NCBI RefSeq assembly: GCF_003061515.1
Contig: NZ_CP028924.1
Location: 3,348,001 to 3,412,000 of the forward strand
Length of the DNA: 64,000 bases
Direction: 5' to 3'
Source of the DNA: Colwellia sp. Arc7-D
Lineage (GTDB): Bacteria > Pseudomonadota > Gammaproteobacteria > Enterobacterales > Alteromonadaceae
Below, piece after piece: positions 17,938 to 27,762 of the stretch (position 1 is the stretch's first letter; each line of letters begins with the position of its first letter). Both the position numbers and the translations under genes were made by a program. The notes under the pieces are model-generated. The model worked only from the letters and a program-made list of their open reading frames with translations, did not search any database and had not been told where the DNA came from.

Positions 17938-19542
17938 CTACGAACTGCAAGACAACATTGAACAACCGGCCTTATGCCTAGCCCATTCAGGCCGCTTTCC
18001 CGCAAATTTTTCAAACGCAGGTTGTTCATCATAAGGATTTGTTAGCACTTTTTGTAATTGCTGCAATAATGAATAATCTTGCTTTTCAGCTAACTCAATA
18101 GCTTGCTGCGCTAAGTAATTTCGTAGAACATACTTAGGATTAACCTTATTCATGGCTTCGCTAATGTCAACACGCGTTCTTGCGCCGTTATTTCGAAGTT
18201 GAATGTAGCGTTCTAACCAAGAAGTTAAGCTTGCTTTATATTCCGTCGTTATTTCATTCTCATTATAAAAGCACACCATTAAGTGGCTCAACCATAAAGA
18301 ATTATCATCAGGTAAATCAGCTAAACGACGGTAAAAAATAGTCATATCGGTTTCGATCATCATTAATATTTTTTCAAGATCAAAAAATAAACTTAATTCT
18401 TCCTTATTCGCCCCTTCACTAGGTTTCACCGAAGACAGTTCAATACCTAATTTGGCTGCCATCATTTGCTGCCACTGTTGTTGGTAATTTTCAGAAAACT
18501 TATTTAAGGCATTTTCTAAAGGCTCAGCATCATTTATTAATGGGAATATAGCGTTAGCTAATTGAAACAAATTCCATTGTGCTATTTCGGCTTGTACACC
18601 AAAGCGATAGCGCTTGCCATTCGCATCGGTAGTATTGGGGGTCCAATTTAAGTCAAAATTATCAATCCACCCGTAAGGCCCATAATCAATGGTTTCACCA
18701 ATAATCGACATATTATCCGTATTCATTACGCCGTGCACAAAACCAACTCGCATCCAATCAACCATCAGTTTGCATGTTCTGTCACATACTTCATTAAACC
18801 ATGCCAGATAAGTTTCGGCACTTGGTGCACCTAAGTGTGGAAAATCTCGTTCGATAACATAATCAACTAATTGTGTTAACAAGCTTAGATCTTTTCTGGA
18901 TGAAGGTAATTGAAAACTGCCAAATCGAATAAACGATGAGGATACACGACAAACCACGGCACCAGGCTCTGCCTTAGCATGACCGTCATAAAACATATCT
19001 CTAACCACGTTGTCACCCGTGAGTGATAAACTTAACGCTCGTGTGGTAGCAACCCCTAAATGAAACATAGCTTCCGAACAAAGAAACTCTCGAACCGACG
19101 AACGTAAAACAGCAAAACCATCTGCAGTACGTGAATAAGGTGTAGGCCCTGCACCTTTAAGCTGCAAAGTTTTATGACCACTATTTGGCGTCAACACTTC
19201 AGTAAGATTAATTGCTCGTCCATCACCTAACTGCCCCGCCCAATGGCCAAATTGATGACCGCCATAACACATAGCAAACGGTTTCATATCTGTTAACAAA
19301 CCATTCCCAGAAAATAACTGTAAAAAATCAGTTGAATGTATTTGTTGCTCATTTAAGCCAATTTGCTGTGCAACACTTTCACTGTAGGCGATTAAAGTCG
19401 GCATTGCCGTTTTTTTAGGCTCAACAAAAGAATAAGCCGACGTAACTTGTCGTGGGTAATTTTGTATAATGCCATCAGGGGAAAAAGTAGCAGTAAATTT
19501 ATTATCTAAGGTAAATGTAATAACGGACAAAGGGATCAACAC
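17938..19542 (-). CDS. selO: Protein adenylyltransferase SelO (YdiU/UPF0061 family)
   Basis: SelO is a kinase-fold enzyme that transfers AMP from ATP to Ser, Thr or Tyr of other proteins and is linked to the oxidative stress response. The 534-residue product shows the family blocks YGGHQFGHWAGQLGDGRA, LKGAGPTPYSRTADG, MNTDNMSIIGETIDYGP and ends in CSMLSCSS. The Cys replaces the selenocysteine of eukaryotic forms. Metal and active residues in the NTDN/DYG region appear intact. The start is uncertain: the longest frame begins with GTG at 19542, and no ATG occurs until the internal MPTL some 47 residues in, which would cut family sequence. It is transcribed alone, convergent with the CBS gene. 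Confidence 0.93.
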   Translation of the reverse strand: MLIPLSVITFTLDNKFTATFSPDGIIQNYPRQVTSAYSFVEPKKTAMPTLIAYSESVAQQIGLNEQQIHSTDFLQLFSGNGLLTDMKPFAMCYGGHQFGHWAGQLGDGRAINLTEVLTPNSGHKTLQLKGAGPTPYSRTADGFAVLRSSVREFLCSEAMFHLGVATTRALSLSLTGDNVVRDMFYDGHAKAEPGAVVCRVSSSFIRFGSFQLPSSRKDLSLLTQLVDYVIERDFPHLGAPSAETYLAWFNEVCDRTCKLMVDWMRVGFVHGVMNTDNMSIIGETIDYGPYGWIDNFDLNWTPNTTDANGKRYRFGVQAEIAQWNLFQLANAIFPLINDAEPLENALNKFSENYQQQWQQMMAAKLGIELSSVKPSEGANKEELSLFFDLEKILMMIETDMTIFYRRLADLPDDNSLWLSHLMVCFYNENEITTEYKASLTSWLERYIQLRNNGARTRVDISEAMNKVNPKYVLRNYLAQQAIELAEKQDYSLLQQLQKVLTNPYDEQPAFEKFAGKRPEWARHKAGCSMLSCSS

Positions 19543-19973
19543 TCTCTATTAAGCAAGGTAGACAGTATCGACCCTACACCTCTCAAATTCAACTCTAAGC
19601 TTAAAAAATGATACTTGCTTAATTACAGTTTATAAATTTTAATTAATAGCATGGGTGAAAGTTAGTGGTGTTGCTATTTGGTTTGTCTCATACCTGCTTA
19701 ATAACTGTGTGATAGCTAAGTAAAACCTACATAACTTAATTTGTGCATTTAAATACGATTTATATCAATTGAAATATCAGCTGCTAATTTTACTTGGCTT
19801 TATTTAATAAATTTAATTTGCAATTTAATACCATTAAGTCGATATTAATTAACTGTCTGAAAACTTCAGGGGAAGTGTTTTTTTCATGACAAGTCACTAA
19901 TTGTTAATAGCCTGTAAATTAAGTGTCGAAGGGAAAATCGAAAGGGTTAAAAATAACAGTGGTGGAATTACGT
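19543..19973. other. Intergenic region between selO and a GGDEF gene
   Basis: About 430 bases with no credible gene. It holds the divergent promoters of selO and the PAS-GGDEF gene. The sequence is AT-rich, and no operator or RNA structure stands out. Confidence 0.45.
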
Positions 19974-21263
19974 ATGACGTATAAAAACAATAATACAGAG
20001 ACGTTATTGCAGCAAATTTCAATAATGTCTAATGTGCTCGATAATATCGGCTCATATGTTTATAGCAAAGATTTAGACGGAAATTATACCTACGTTAATG
20101 CTAACGTAGAGGCTTTATTTCAAACGCCTGCAAAAGATATTATAGGTAAAGACGACTCTCATTTTTTTGATTTAGATATACTTGACGGCTTATTAGAAAG
20201 TGATAAAAAAGTTATTAATGAAAATGTCACCTTGTCCATCGAGGAAGAGAATGTCATTAAATCTACTGGTAAAATTAATACCTATCAAACCATCAAGACC
20301 CCTCTCCATAACGCAGCAGGTAATGTTGTAGGTCTTTCAGGAATTTCGACAGACATTACAATACAAAAAACACTCGAAGCAGATAACCAAAATCAAAAGC
20401 ATTTACTCGACGTTGTATTAAACAATGTTGATGCCTACATTTATATGAAAGATGCCAATAGGCGCTACCGGTATGTCAATAGTCGTGTCGCTGAGCTTAT
20501 CGGATTACCCGCAGAAGAAATTATTGGCAAACTCGATTTTGAAGTTGTTCCGCCTAAATATGCCGAACACTTTTGGACGAATGACAAAACTGTTTTCGAG
20601 CAGAATCAAAAAGTAGTGATGAGTGAAACATTAGAAGATTCAGACAATAAAGTTCATCATTACCTTAGTACAAAAGTACCTTTCCAATTGAAAGGAGATC
20701 TACAAACCATGATCGCCTTCTCTACTGATGTTACTGAACTATATCAATTAAAAGAAAAGTTTGAACAACTCGCTAATACTGACGAATTAACCGGTATTTA
20801 TAACCGACGTTATTTCTTTGAAAATGCCAAGCGAGAATTTAATCGAGCTAAAAGACATCAACAAGAACTGGTTGTTATTTCACTAGATGTTGATCATTTT
20901 AAAGCAGTAAATGATCACCACGGTCACCCAGTCGGTGATCAAGTGCTGGTGAAAATTGCGCAAATAATCACTAAAACGATAAGGTCAGAGGATATATTTG
21001 CCCGGATTGGTGGTGAAGAGTTTTCAATTTTACTTCCTAACATCACCAAAACCGAAAGCTTACAAGCTGCAGAAAGGCTTCGTGAACTATTAGATGACAA
21101 CGCGATTATCATCAACGATATAGAGTTACCGATAAAAATCAGCCTTGGCGTTTCGGTAATAAAGGCAGCCGACACTTGCTTTCAAGACCTTTATTCTCGA
21201 TCTGATAGGGCATTATATAAAGCCAAGTCTCATGGTCGTAATCATGTTTATTTAATGGATTAA
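19974..21263 (+). CDS. Diguanylate cyclase with two PAS domains
   Basis: A soluble sensor that makes cyclic di-GMP from two GTP. Two tandem PAS domains are seen (KDLDGNYTYVNANVEALF near residue 35 and KDANRRYRYVNSRVAELIG near residue 160), followed by a GGDEF domain from about residue 265. The active motif is GGEEF (346-350). An RxxD inhibitory site (RSED) sits five residues before it, so feedback inhibition by c-di-GMP is expected. The frame could start at a GTG at 19923, but the ATG at 19974 has the better ribosome site (GGTGGA) and removes a tail unlike the family. No transmembrane segment is seen. The ligand or cofactor of the PAS domains is unknown. Confidence 0.92.
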   Translation: MTYKNNNTETLLQQISIMSNVLDNIGSYVYSKDLDGNYTYVNANVEALFQTPAKDIIGKDDSHFFDLDILDGLLESDKKVINENVTLSIEEENVIKSTGKINTYQTIKTPLHNAAGNVVGLSGISTDITIQKTLEADNQNQKHLLDVVLNNVDAYIYMKDANRRYRYVNSRVAELIGLPAEEIIGKLDFEVVPPKYAEHFWTNDKTVFEQNQKVVMSETLEDSDNKVHHYLSTKVPFQLKGDLQTMIAFSTDVTELYQLKEKFEQLANTDELTGIYNRRYFFENAKREFNRAKRHQQELVVISLDVDHFKAVNDHHGHPVGDQVLVKIAQIITKTIRSEDIFARIGGEEFSILLPNITKTESLQAAERLRELLDDNAIIINDIELPIKISLGVSVIKAADTCFQDLYSRSDRALYKAKSHGRNHVYLMD

Positions 21264-21389
21264 CATACCACTCTAAAGCACAGCACAATTATCACTCTAT
21301 ATGCGTGAGTCAATAAAACCTCATTGCCAACAAGGTAGCTATTAACCTAGAATAGCTACCATTCTTATCCTGTTTTAAAAAGGCTTTCC

Positions 21390-23069
21390 ATGGCACAACC
21401 ATTACCAGATAAATTCATTATGTCGATGAACCGCGTTTCCAAAGTGGTTCCTCCTAAACGTACAATATTAAAAGACATATCACTTTCCTTCTTTCCTGGT
21501 GCAAAAATTGGTGTACTTGGTCTTAATGGTTCGGGTAAATCAACTTTACTTCGCATTATGGCTGGCCTAGACACTGAATTTGAAGGTGAAGCAAAAGCAC
21601 TTGCAGGCACTAACATTGGCTACTTGCCACAAGAGCCAATATTAGATGAAGCAAAAACTGTCCGTGAAATTGTAGAAGAAGCGGTTTCTGAAGTTAAAAA
21701 TGCCATGGCTCGTTTAGATCAAGTTTATGCAGAATATGCAGAACCTGATGCTGACTTTGACGCATTAGCAAAAGAGCAAGGTCAATTAGAAGATATTATA
21801 AATAGCCAAGACGGACATAATATTGACAATGTTCTAGAGCGTGCTGCCGATGCTTTACGTTTACCTGAATGGGAACAAAAAATTGGTGTGCTTAGTGGTG
21901 GTGAACGTCGTCGTGTTGCCCTTTGTCGCTTGTTACTACAAAAGCCTGACATGTTATTGCTTGATGAGCCAACCAACCATTTAGATGCAGAATCTGTGGC
22001 GTGGCTAGAACGATTTTTACATGATTACCCTGGCACTGTTGTGGCAATTACCCATGATAGATATTTCCTAGATAATGTTGCAGGCTGGATATTAGAACTT
22101 GATAGAGGCCATGGTATTCCTTATGAAGGTAATTACTCTTCATGGTTAGAGCAAAAAAATGCGCGTCTTGAGCAAGAAAGTAAAAGTGAAAGTGCGCTAC
22201 AAAAAACCATTAAGCAAGAACTTGAATGGGTGCGCTCAAACCCTAAAGCTCGTCAATCAAAAAGCAAAGCCCGTATGGCACGTTTTGAAGAGCTTAACAG
22301 CCAAGATCATCAAAAACGTAATGAAACAAACGAGTTATACATTCCGCCGGGTCCTCGCTTAGGCGATAAAGTATTAGATGTTAATAACTTAACTAAATCT
22401 TTTGGCGACAGAGTGTTGATTGATGATTTAAGCTTTAGCGTTCCTAAAGGTGCTATCGTCGGTATTATCGGGCCAAACGGTGCTGGTAAATCAACTTTAT
22501 TCAAAATAATGTCAGGTGCTGAACAACCAGATTCAGGTAATGTAGAACTTGGTGATACAGTAAAACTTGCCAGCGTAGATCAGTTCCGTGATGACATGGA
22601 TAACAGCAAAACAGTTTACCAAGAGATATCACAAGGCCATGAAATTTTAAATATTGGTACCTTTGAAATTCCAAGCCGTGCTTATGTCAGCCGATTTAAC
22701 TTTAAAGGTAATGATCAGCAAAAAATTATTGGTGACTTATCTGGTGGTGAGCGAAATCGTGTGCATTTAGCCAAATTAGTGCAAACAGGCGGTAATGTAT
22801 TATTACTCGATGAGCCAACCAATGACTTGGATGTTGAAACCTTACGTGCGCTTGAAGAAGCGTTATTAGAGTTTCCAGGTTGTGCAATGGTTATTTCACA
22901 TGATCGCTGGTTCCTTGATCGTATTGCTACGCATATTCTTGACTACCGTGATGAAGGTCAAATCAACTTCTATGAAGGTAACTATACTGAATATGAAGAA
23001 TGGATGAAAAAAACCTATGGCGCCGAAGCGACCCAACCACACCGTATAAAATATAAAAAAATTGGTTAA
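21390..23069 (+). CDS. ettA: Energy-dependent translational throttle protein EttA (ABC-F)
   Basis: EttA binds the ribosomal E site and gates the first elongation steps according to the ATP/ADP ratio. The 559-residue protein has two ABC cassettes: Walker A GLNGSGKST and GPNGAGKST, signatures LSGGERRRV and LSGGERNRV, Walker B LLLLDEPTNHLD and LLLDEPTNDLD. The ABC-F linker (QESKSESALQKTIKQELEW and RSNPKARQSKSKARMARF) lies between them. No membrane domains are present. Length and ends match E. coli EttA (555). It is a single-gene unit with a strong terminator 22 bases after its stop. Confidence 0.96.
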   Translation: MAQPLPDKFIMSMNRVSKVVPPKRTILKDISLSFFPGAKIGVLGLNGSGKSTLLRIMAGLDTEFEGEAKALAGTNIGYLPQEPILDEAKTVREIVEEAVSEVKNAMARLDQVYAEYAEPDADFDALAKEQGQLEDIINSQDGHNIDNVLERAADALRLPEWEQKIGVLSGGERRRVALCRLLLQKPDMLLLDEPTNHLDAESVAWLERFLHDYPGTVVAITHDRYFLDNVAGWILELDRGHGIPYEGNYSSWLEQKNARLEQESKSESALQKTIKQELEWVRSNPKARQSKSKARMARFEELNSQDHQKRNETNELYIPPGPRLGDKVLDVNNLTKSFGDRVLIDDLSFSVPKGAIVGIIGPNGAGKSTLFKIMSGAEQPDSGNVELGDTVKLASVDQFRDDMDNSKTVYQEISQGHEILNIGTFEIPSRAYVSRFNFKGNDQQKIIGDLSGGERNRVHLAKLVQTGGNVLLLDEPTNDLDVETLRALEEALLEFPGCAMVISHDRWFLDRIATHILDYRDEGQINFYEGNYTEYEEWMKKTYGAEATQPHRIKYKKIG

Positions 23070-23090
23070 CTAATTAGTTAACAACAAGAT

Positions 23091-23126
23091 AAAGGCACCT
23101 TAATCTATTAATTAAGGTGCCTTTTT
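23091..23126 (+). terminator. Terminator after ettA
   Basis: AAAGGCACCTTA (23091-23102) pairs perfectly with TAAGGTGCCTTT (23113-23124), followed by more T residues. Confidence 0.9.
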
Positions 23127-23175
23127 GCTAAAAGCGAGCTATGCTAAATAAATCACTTTGTCATAAATACCTCTC

Positions 23176-23535
23176 ATGAAAAATAGACGTCAATTTACGC
23201 GAATACTTTTCTCTATGCAGGCTGAGCTAGCCATCGACCAGCAGTCGTTGCGTGTCAATATTCAAGATATATCTTTAAACGGCGCATTACTTTGTGCTGA
23301 CACTCAAGGAATAGTTTTCTCAAAAAAATTGGGATTACTCTCATTTAGATTAAATCAAGCTGATAGCAAAATTATGATGAATGTTGTTGTTGTCCATCAA
23401 GAGAGTAATAATATTCGAGTGCAATGTAATGGTATTGATATAGACAGCGTAAGTTCGTTACGTCGATTAATTGAACTTAATCTCGCAGACGATGAACAAT
23501 TACACAAAGAACTCTCAAGACTGACCCGAAGTTAA
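23176..23535 (+). CDS. PilZ domain protein, probable c-di-GMP receptor
   Basis: A 119-residue single-domain protein. The N-terminal RRQFTR motif (residues 4-9) and the DISLNGALL motif (near residue 30) match the RxxxR and (D/N)xSxxG signatures of PilZ domains that bind cyclic di-GMP. No membrane segment or output domain is fused, so it probably acts by binding a partner. It lies between ettA and a GcvR-like gene. The nearest cyclase is 2 kb away; a functional link to it is inference. Confidence 0.88.
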   Translation: MKNRRQFTRILFSMQAELAIDQQSLRVNIQDISLNGALLCADTQGIVFSKKLGLLSFRLNQADSKIMMNVVVVHQESNNIRVQCNGIDIDSVSSLRRLIELNLADDEQLHKELSRLTRS

Positions 23536-23571
23536 TTATTTTTACACTTAAAAAATTTCAAAGGATTTACC

Positions 23572-24069
23572 ATGAACCATCTTATTATTTCTTTTATGAC
23601 CGCAGATCGTCCCGGTATAGTTAAAGTTTTATCTGACTTAATTTCTGAACATAAAGCTAACTGGGAAAAATCAAGCTTACATCAAATTTCAGGTGTTTTT
23701 GCTGGTGTGGTAGAAATTGCTGTTCCTGCTGAAAACGCAACAGAATTAGCAGATAAACTTGCAATTTTGCCTGGCTTTAAAATGCAAATTGAACATGTAC
23801 AGCAAGAAGTTTCTGCACCTGAAACCATACTCGTTTTAGAATTAACAGCAAATGATAGATCAGGCATAGTACAAGAAATTTCATCAACGATTCACCATCA
23901 TGGTGGTAACTTACTAAAATTAGTCAGTACCCAAGAAATAGCACCACATGCTGGGCATGAATTATTCAAAGCAAAAGTGACTATATCTGTAAACAAAAAC
24001 ACCATAGATACCATGATAGATGCGCTTGAAAACCTCGCCGATGACTTAATGGTAGATATTTCTCGCTAA
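23572..24069 (+). CDS. Tandem ACT-domain protein, GcvR-like
   Basis: A 165-residue cytoplasmic protein with two ACT domains (SFMTADRPGIVKVLSDLI at the N-terminus and ELTANDRSGIVQEISSTIHH near residue 95). This is the layout of the glycine cleavage system repressor GcvR, which binds glycine and antagonises GcvA. The gcv genes are not nearby, so the substrate and partner remain uncertain. It follows the PilZ gene by 36 bases and may be co-transcribed with it. A clear ribosome site (AAAGGA) precedes the ATG. Confidence 0.85.
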   Translation: MNHLIISFMTADRPGIVKVLSDLISEHKANWEKSSLHQISGVFAGVVEIAVPAENATELADKLAILPGFKMQIEHVQQEVSAPETILVLELTANDRSGIVQEISSTIHHHGGNLLKLVSTQEIAPHAGHELFKAKVTISVNKNTIDTMIDALENLADDLMVDISR

Positions 24070-24224
24070 AAATAACCGACTGAACTCACTTTTAATAGTG
24101 GTTTTTATTACTTTCATAACAGCAGGTACTTAGTTTTGTCTGGAACAAAAAAACTGAAACACATTAACCTGTATGAAGGCACTAGTTCCTAGAATATCAG
24201 GATATTTTAGAAAGGTCTGAACAT

Positions 24225-24260
24225 AAAAGTCCGCAACCTTTGCAGGTTGCGGACTTTTTT
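24225..24260. terminator. Bidirectional terminator between the ACT gene and pstS
   Basis: AAAAGTCCGCAACC (24225-24238) pairs perfectly with GGTTGCGGACTTTT (24245-24258) around a six-base loop. It is flanked by T residues in the plus direction and an A-run (T on the minus strand) on the other side. Confidence 0.9.
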
Positions 24261-24289
24261 AATCTCGTTATTGCTTATGCGTTACATCG

Positions 24290-25249
24290 CTATAAACCTA
24301 ACTTTTTAAACTCTTTTTCTACCACTGAAGCCGGTAAAGGAATATAGCCGTCTTTTTCTACAATGCTCTGTCCTGATTTTGACAACACCATTTTCAAAAA
24401 CTCAGCTTCCATAGGAGCTAAAGGCTTATTAGGGTGTTTATTTACATACACATATAAAAAGCGTGAAAGTGGGTATGTTTTTGAAATAGCATTTTCCATG
24501 TTAGCTTCAATAAAGTTCTCACCTTTTTTCGACAATGGTAATGCTCGAACACCTGATGTTTTATATCCAATACCTGAGTAACCAATACCGTTCAATGAAG
24601 CAGAAACCGATTGAACAACAGATGCTGAACCCGGTTGTTCATTAACACTATTTTTAAAGTCACCTTTACATAAGGCTTTCTTTTTGAAGTAACCGTAAGT
24701 GCCTGACACTGAGTTACGACCGTACAATTGAACATCTTTACCTGTCCATTCGCCGGTAAGACCTAAGTCACCCCAACGGTCGACATCTTTGTGAGCGCCA
24801 CATTTACGATTGTTTGAAAAAATGGCATCGACTTGATCAATACGTAGGCCTTTAATTGGGTTATCTTTGTGAACAAAAACCGCTAAGGCATCAATAGCCA
24901 CACGAACTGCTGTAGGTTTGTAGCCGTAACGTTTCTCAAATGCTTCAATTTCACGCGACTTCATCTTACGGCTCATAGGACCAAGGTTAGATGTTGCCTC
25001 TGTTAATGCTGGTGGAGCTGTTGAAGACCCAGCAGCTTGAATTTGTACGTTAACATTAGGATAAGTACGTTTAAACTCTTCCGCCCAAAAGGTCATCATA
25101 TTGGCTAATGTATCTGAGCCAACAGACGAAACATTGCCTGAAACACCACTTACTTTTTTATAGATTGGTAAATCACTATCAACTGCAAATGCAGAAAAAT
25201 TGATAAGGGTAGATAAACCAATAACGCTTAATGTACGCTTTAAACTCAT
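24290..25249 (-). CDS. pstS: Periplasmic phosphate-binding protein PstS
   Basis: High-affinity phosphate receptor that delivers phosphate to PstCAB. The 319-residue precursor has a signal peptide ([22 protein letters not shown]). The mature part contains the phosphate-binding segments [33 protein letters not shown] and [12 protein letters not shown], as in PBP-like-2 family PstS proteins. It is encoded 7 kb from the permease and ATPase genes, in its own transcription unit. A Pho box and a TATTAT -10 lie 75 and 59 bases upstream of the start. It lies downstream of phoR on the same strand, with 275 bases between. Confidence 0.95.
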   Translation of the reverse strand: MSLKRTLSVIGLSTLINFSAFAVDSDLPIYKKVSGVSGNVSSVGSDTLANMMTFWAEEFKRTYPNVNVQIQAAGSSTAPPALTEATSNLGPMSRKMKSREIEAFEKRYGYKPTAVRVAIDALAVFVHKDNPIKGLRIDQVDAIFSNNRKCGAHKDVDRWGDLGLTGEWTGKDVQLYGRNSVSGTYGYFKKKALCKGDFKNSVNEQPGSASVVQSVSASLNGIGYSGIGYKTSGVRALPLSKKGENFIEANMENAISKTYPLSRFLYVYVNKHPNKPLAPMEAEFLKMVLSKSGQSIVEKDGYIPLPASVVEKEFKKLGL

Positions 25250-25307
25250 GTTACTCTCCGAGAGAAATATAATTAATTTGAGAACACTATAGAAAGTGAA
25301 TATGACA

Positions 25308-25342
25308 ATAATAAGTAAAGTTTATGACACTTGTATGACAAG
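25308..25342 (-). promoter_or_regulatory. Pho box and -10 element upstream of pstS
   Basis: The minus strand carries TTGTCATACAAGTGTCAT (25324-25341), two TGTCA repeats 11 bases apart. TATTAT at 25308-25313 follows ten bases later. The geometry is the same as at pstC, so PhoB-dependent activation is very likely. Confidence 0.82.
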
Positions 25343-25524
25343 CCTTAATAATTTGTCATCGCAACAAGCATTATTGTAAAAGTGTTAGAAACTTTCAGAC
25401 ATGCAGATTTACAGAAAATAAACAAAACATTGAATAAGGTTAGTGTGGGTATTTTTTATGTGCTTGAGGGATATTTGATAAAAGCAGCGAAAATTCACTA
25501 GCCACTAAAATAAAATTAACGATG

Positions 25525-26811
25525 TTATAAGGTTTTAAAATAAATAATGAATTCACTACCTTGTTGCCAATCACTCTCAATAGAAAGCTCACCATGGTGA
25601 TGATTCAATACATGCTTAACTATTGCTAATCCTAACCCTGAGCCACCCGTATTTCGTGAGCGAGATTTATCAACGCGGAAAAATCGTTCAGTTAACCGAT
25701 TAACATGCTCTGGTTTAATGCCTGGCCCATTGTCTTTAACACTAAAACGTATTTTATTACCATCAATTCGCAGTGTTACATCAATAACGCCATTTTCAGG
25801 GGTATAGGCAATCGCATTAGAAAGTAAATTTAAACAGGCACTTTTTAATTCGTGCTCATTTCCTTCAAGACTTATATCTGGTGCAATATCACTGTGAATA
25901 ACATGATTTTTCTCTTGATTTAACCATTGCGCATCTTCAACTATCGTTAAGATTAAACGTGACAAATCAACTTGATGATGATTATCAGAATCAACATTAT
26001 TCTCAACTCTTGATAATACCAATAGCTGTTCAACCAACCGATCCATTCGAGATACTTGTGTTTCAATCGTTGAAAAAGCTTTTTGCCAATGAGGCTCTAA
26101 TGCACTATCACTTGCTTGCACCATTTCGACATAACCTCGTACTACGGTTAATGGTGTTTTTAGCTCATGAGACACATTAGCGACAAAGTCACGGCGCATT
26201 TCTTCAAGTCGTTGAATTTTACTGATATCGCGCGCTAATAATAAAATTTGATCACTACCATAGGCCATCATTCGCAATTCAAGCTGTAGTTCAGTGTTTA
26301 TCGGTGAAATGATCAAACAGGGACTTTCGAAGTCGCCATCTTCTAAATATTTTGAAAATTCAGGAAATCGAATCAAGTTATCAATACGTTGACCAACATC
26401 ACCCGGCCAGCGAACACCCAAAAGCTGGGAAGCTTTTTTATTTCCCCATAAAATATTGAGTTCATGTGACAGTACTAATGCAGCATCGGGTAATGCTTCT
26501 GCACCATCACGAAATTTTCGAATACGCTCATTTAATTGTTTTTGCTTTTGACGTTGCTTACGAATTCGTCGGTAAAGACCATCATATATTCTGCCCCATA
26601 CGCCATTAGCTTGTGGCGGAGATATTGATTTCCCTTGCCACAACCACTGAATTAATTTAAATAAATGACTGTAATGCCAAGCAAGCAAACCTATGGTTAC
26701 CAGGCTGACAACCAAAAATGTTTGGCCAATTAAATAACCTACAATAGCACTGGCAATAAGCCCACTAATAATACGGGTTAAAAGTGCGCGAGCTGTAATG
26801 CGAAAATACAT
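25525..26811 (-). CDS. phoR: Phosphate regulon sensor histidine kinase PhoR
   Basis: Inner-membrane kinase that phosphorylates PhoB under phosphate limitation. The 428-residue protein has two N-terminal membrane spans (about residues 10-50), a cytoplasmic PAS domain (GAEALPDAALVLSHELNILW near 105), the HisKA box VANVSHELKTPLT with H215 as the phosphorylation site, and a HATPase domain with NLLSNAIAYTP, DNGPGI and GGSGLGLAI. The lack of a large periplasmic sensor loop is usual for PhoR, which reads phosphate through PstB-PhoU. It lies ten bases after phoB on the same strand, so the two are co-transcribed. Confidence 0.96.
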   Translation of the reverse strand: MYFRITARALLTRIISGLIASAIVGYLIGQTFLVVSLVTIGLLAWHYSHLFKLIQWLWQGKSISPPQANGVWGRIYDGLYRRIRKQRQKQKQLNERIRKFRDGAEALPDAALVLSHELNILWGNKKASQLLGVRWPGDVGQRIDNLIRFPEFSKYLEDGDFESPCLIISPINTELQLELRMMAYGSDQILLLARDISKIQRLEEMRRDFVANVSHELKTPLTVVRGYVEMVQASDSALEPHWQKAFSTIETQVSRMDRLVEQLLVLSRVENNVDSDNHHQVDLSRLILTIVEDAQWLNQEKNHVIHSDIAPDISLEGNEHELKSACLNLLSNAIAYTPENGVIDVTLRIDGNKIRFSVKDNGPGIKPEHVNRLTERFFRVDKSRSRNTGGSGLGLAIVKHVLNHHHGELSIESDWQQGSEFIIYFKTL

Positions 26812-26821
26812 ATATTAGTAA

Positions 26822-27522
26822 CTAACCTGAGGTTTTAATTTTGCCAGAGAAGCGATATCCCGAGCCTCTAACTGTCTGAATAAATTCTTCGTGCCCATGA
26901 CCAGTAATTGCTTTGCGTAAACGGCGTATATGCACATCAACCGTTCTATCTTCAACATACACATTAGTTCCCCATACATTGTCTAATAACTGTTCTCGAC
27001 TATACACACGCTCAGTGTGGGTCAAGAAGAAATGTAACAAACGAAACTCTGTCGGCCCCAGTTCGAGGCTGTATCATTAATGGATACACGATGAGCCACA
27101 GGGTCTAAGGTAATGCCATGAAAATCGATGGTTTCTTCTAATGCTGTTGGTGCAACTCTTCGAATTACCGCTTTAATCCGTGCAATTAATTCTTTCGGTG
27201 AAAATGGCTTAGTAACATAGTCATCAATACCTGCGTCAAAGCCTTTAACTTTATCATCTTCATCGGCTCTTGCCGTTAACATGATAATAGGAATGGAGCG
27301 AGTGTATTCATTTTGCTTTAATGACTTGGCTAACTTAACACCTGTACCACCTGGTAGCATCCAATCAAGTAAGATTAAATCAGGATATGGCTCTTTAATT
27401 TTAGCTTGTGCTTGTTCTATTGTCTCAGCTTCTATGGCATTGAAACCATTTTGCTCTAACACAAAAGTTATCATTTCCCTTATTGCTGCTTCGTCTTCAA
27501 CAACCAATATTTGTCTATTCAT
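26822..27522 (-). pseudogene. phoB: Phosphate response regulator PhoB, single-base frameshift
   Basis: OmpR-type activator of the Pho regulon. The receiver domain (residues 1-125; phosphorylation site D53 in LILLDWMLPGG; KPFSPKELIARI) is intact. The frame then breaks within the linker-to-DNA-binding region at about 27067. Where the DNA reads ACA GCC TCG AAC, adding one C restores [19 protein letters not shown] and the whole winged helix ([33 protein letters not shown]) up to 26822. The repaired protein has 233 residues, normal for PhoB. As written, the protein would end after 166 residues without a DNA-binding domain. Four intact Pho boxes in the window argue that the real gene works and that the missing base is a sequencing error. 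Confidence 0.9.
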
Positions 27523-27572
27523 GCATCCGTCCTAATAGCCTAATCGTATAATGAACATTGTGATAAATAAAT

Positions 27573-27590
27573 ATGACAGTTTCATGACAA
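27573..27590 (-). promoter_or_regulatory. Pho box upstream of phoB
   Basis: The minus strand reads TTGTCATGAAACTGTCAT, two TGTCAT repeats 11 bases apart and the closest of the four to consensus. It is 51 bases from the phoB start. It implies positive autoregulation of phoBR, as known in E. coli. Confidence 0.85.
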
Positions 27591-27673
27591 AGGCAAAAAT
27601 ATAGCTAAAATCCCTTAGCCCAATTGATAAATTGGATAGCATCATGATCAACGATACAAAACAAATAGGCAAG

Positions 27674-27697
27674 AAAAAAGCCGCTAAATGCGGCTTT
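27674..27697 (-). terminator. Terminator after the porin gene
   Basis: AAAGCCGC and GCGGCTTT pair around the loop TAAAT. On the minus strand a T-run follows. Confidence 0.85.
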
Positions 27698-27762
27698 ATC
27701 ACAATGAAACATAGTTAAAAGTATGTTCACTTAATAACTTAATGAGAAAGTCACCATCAAGA

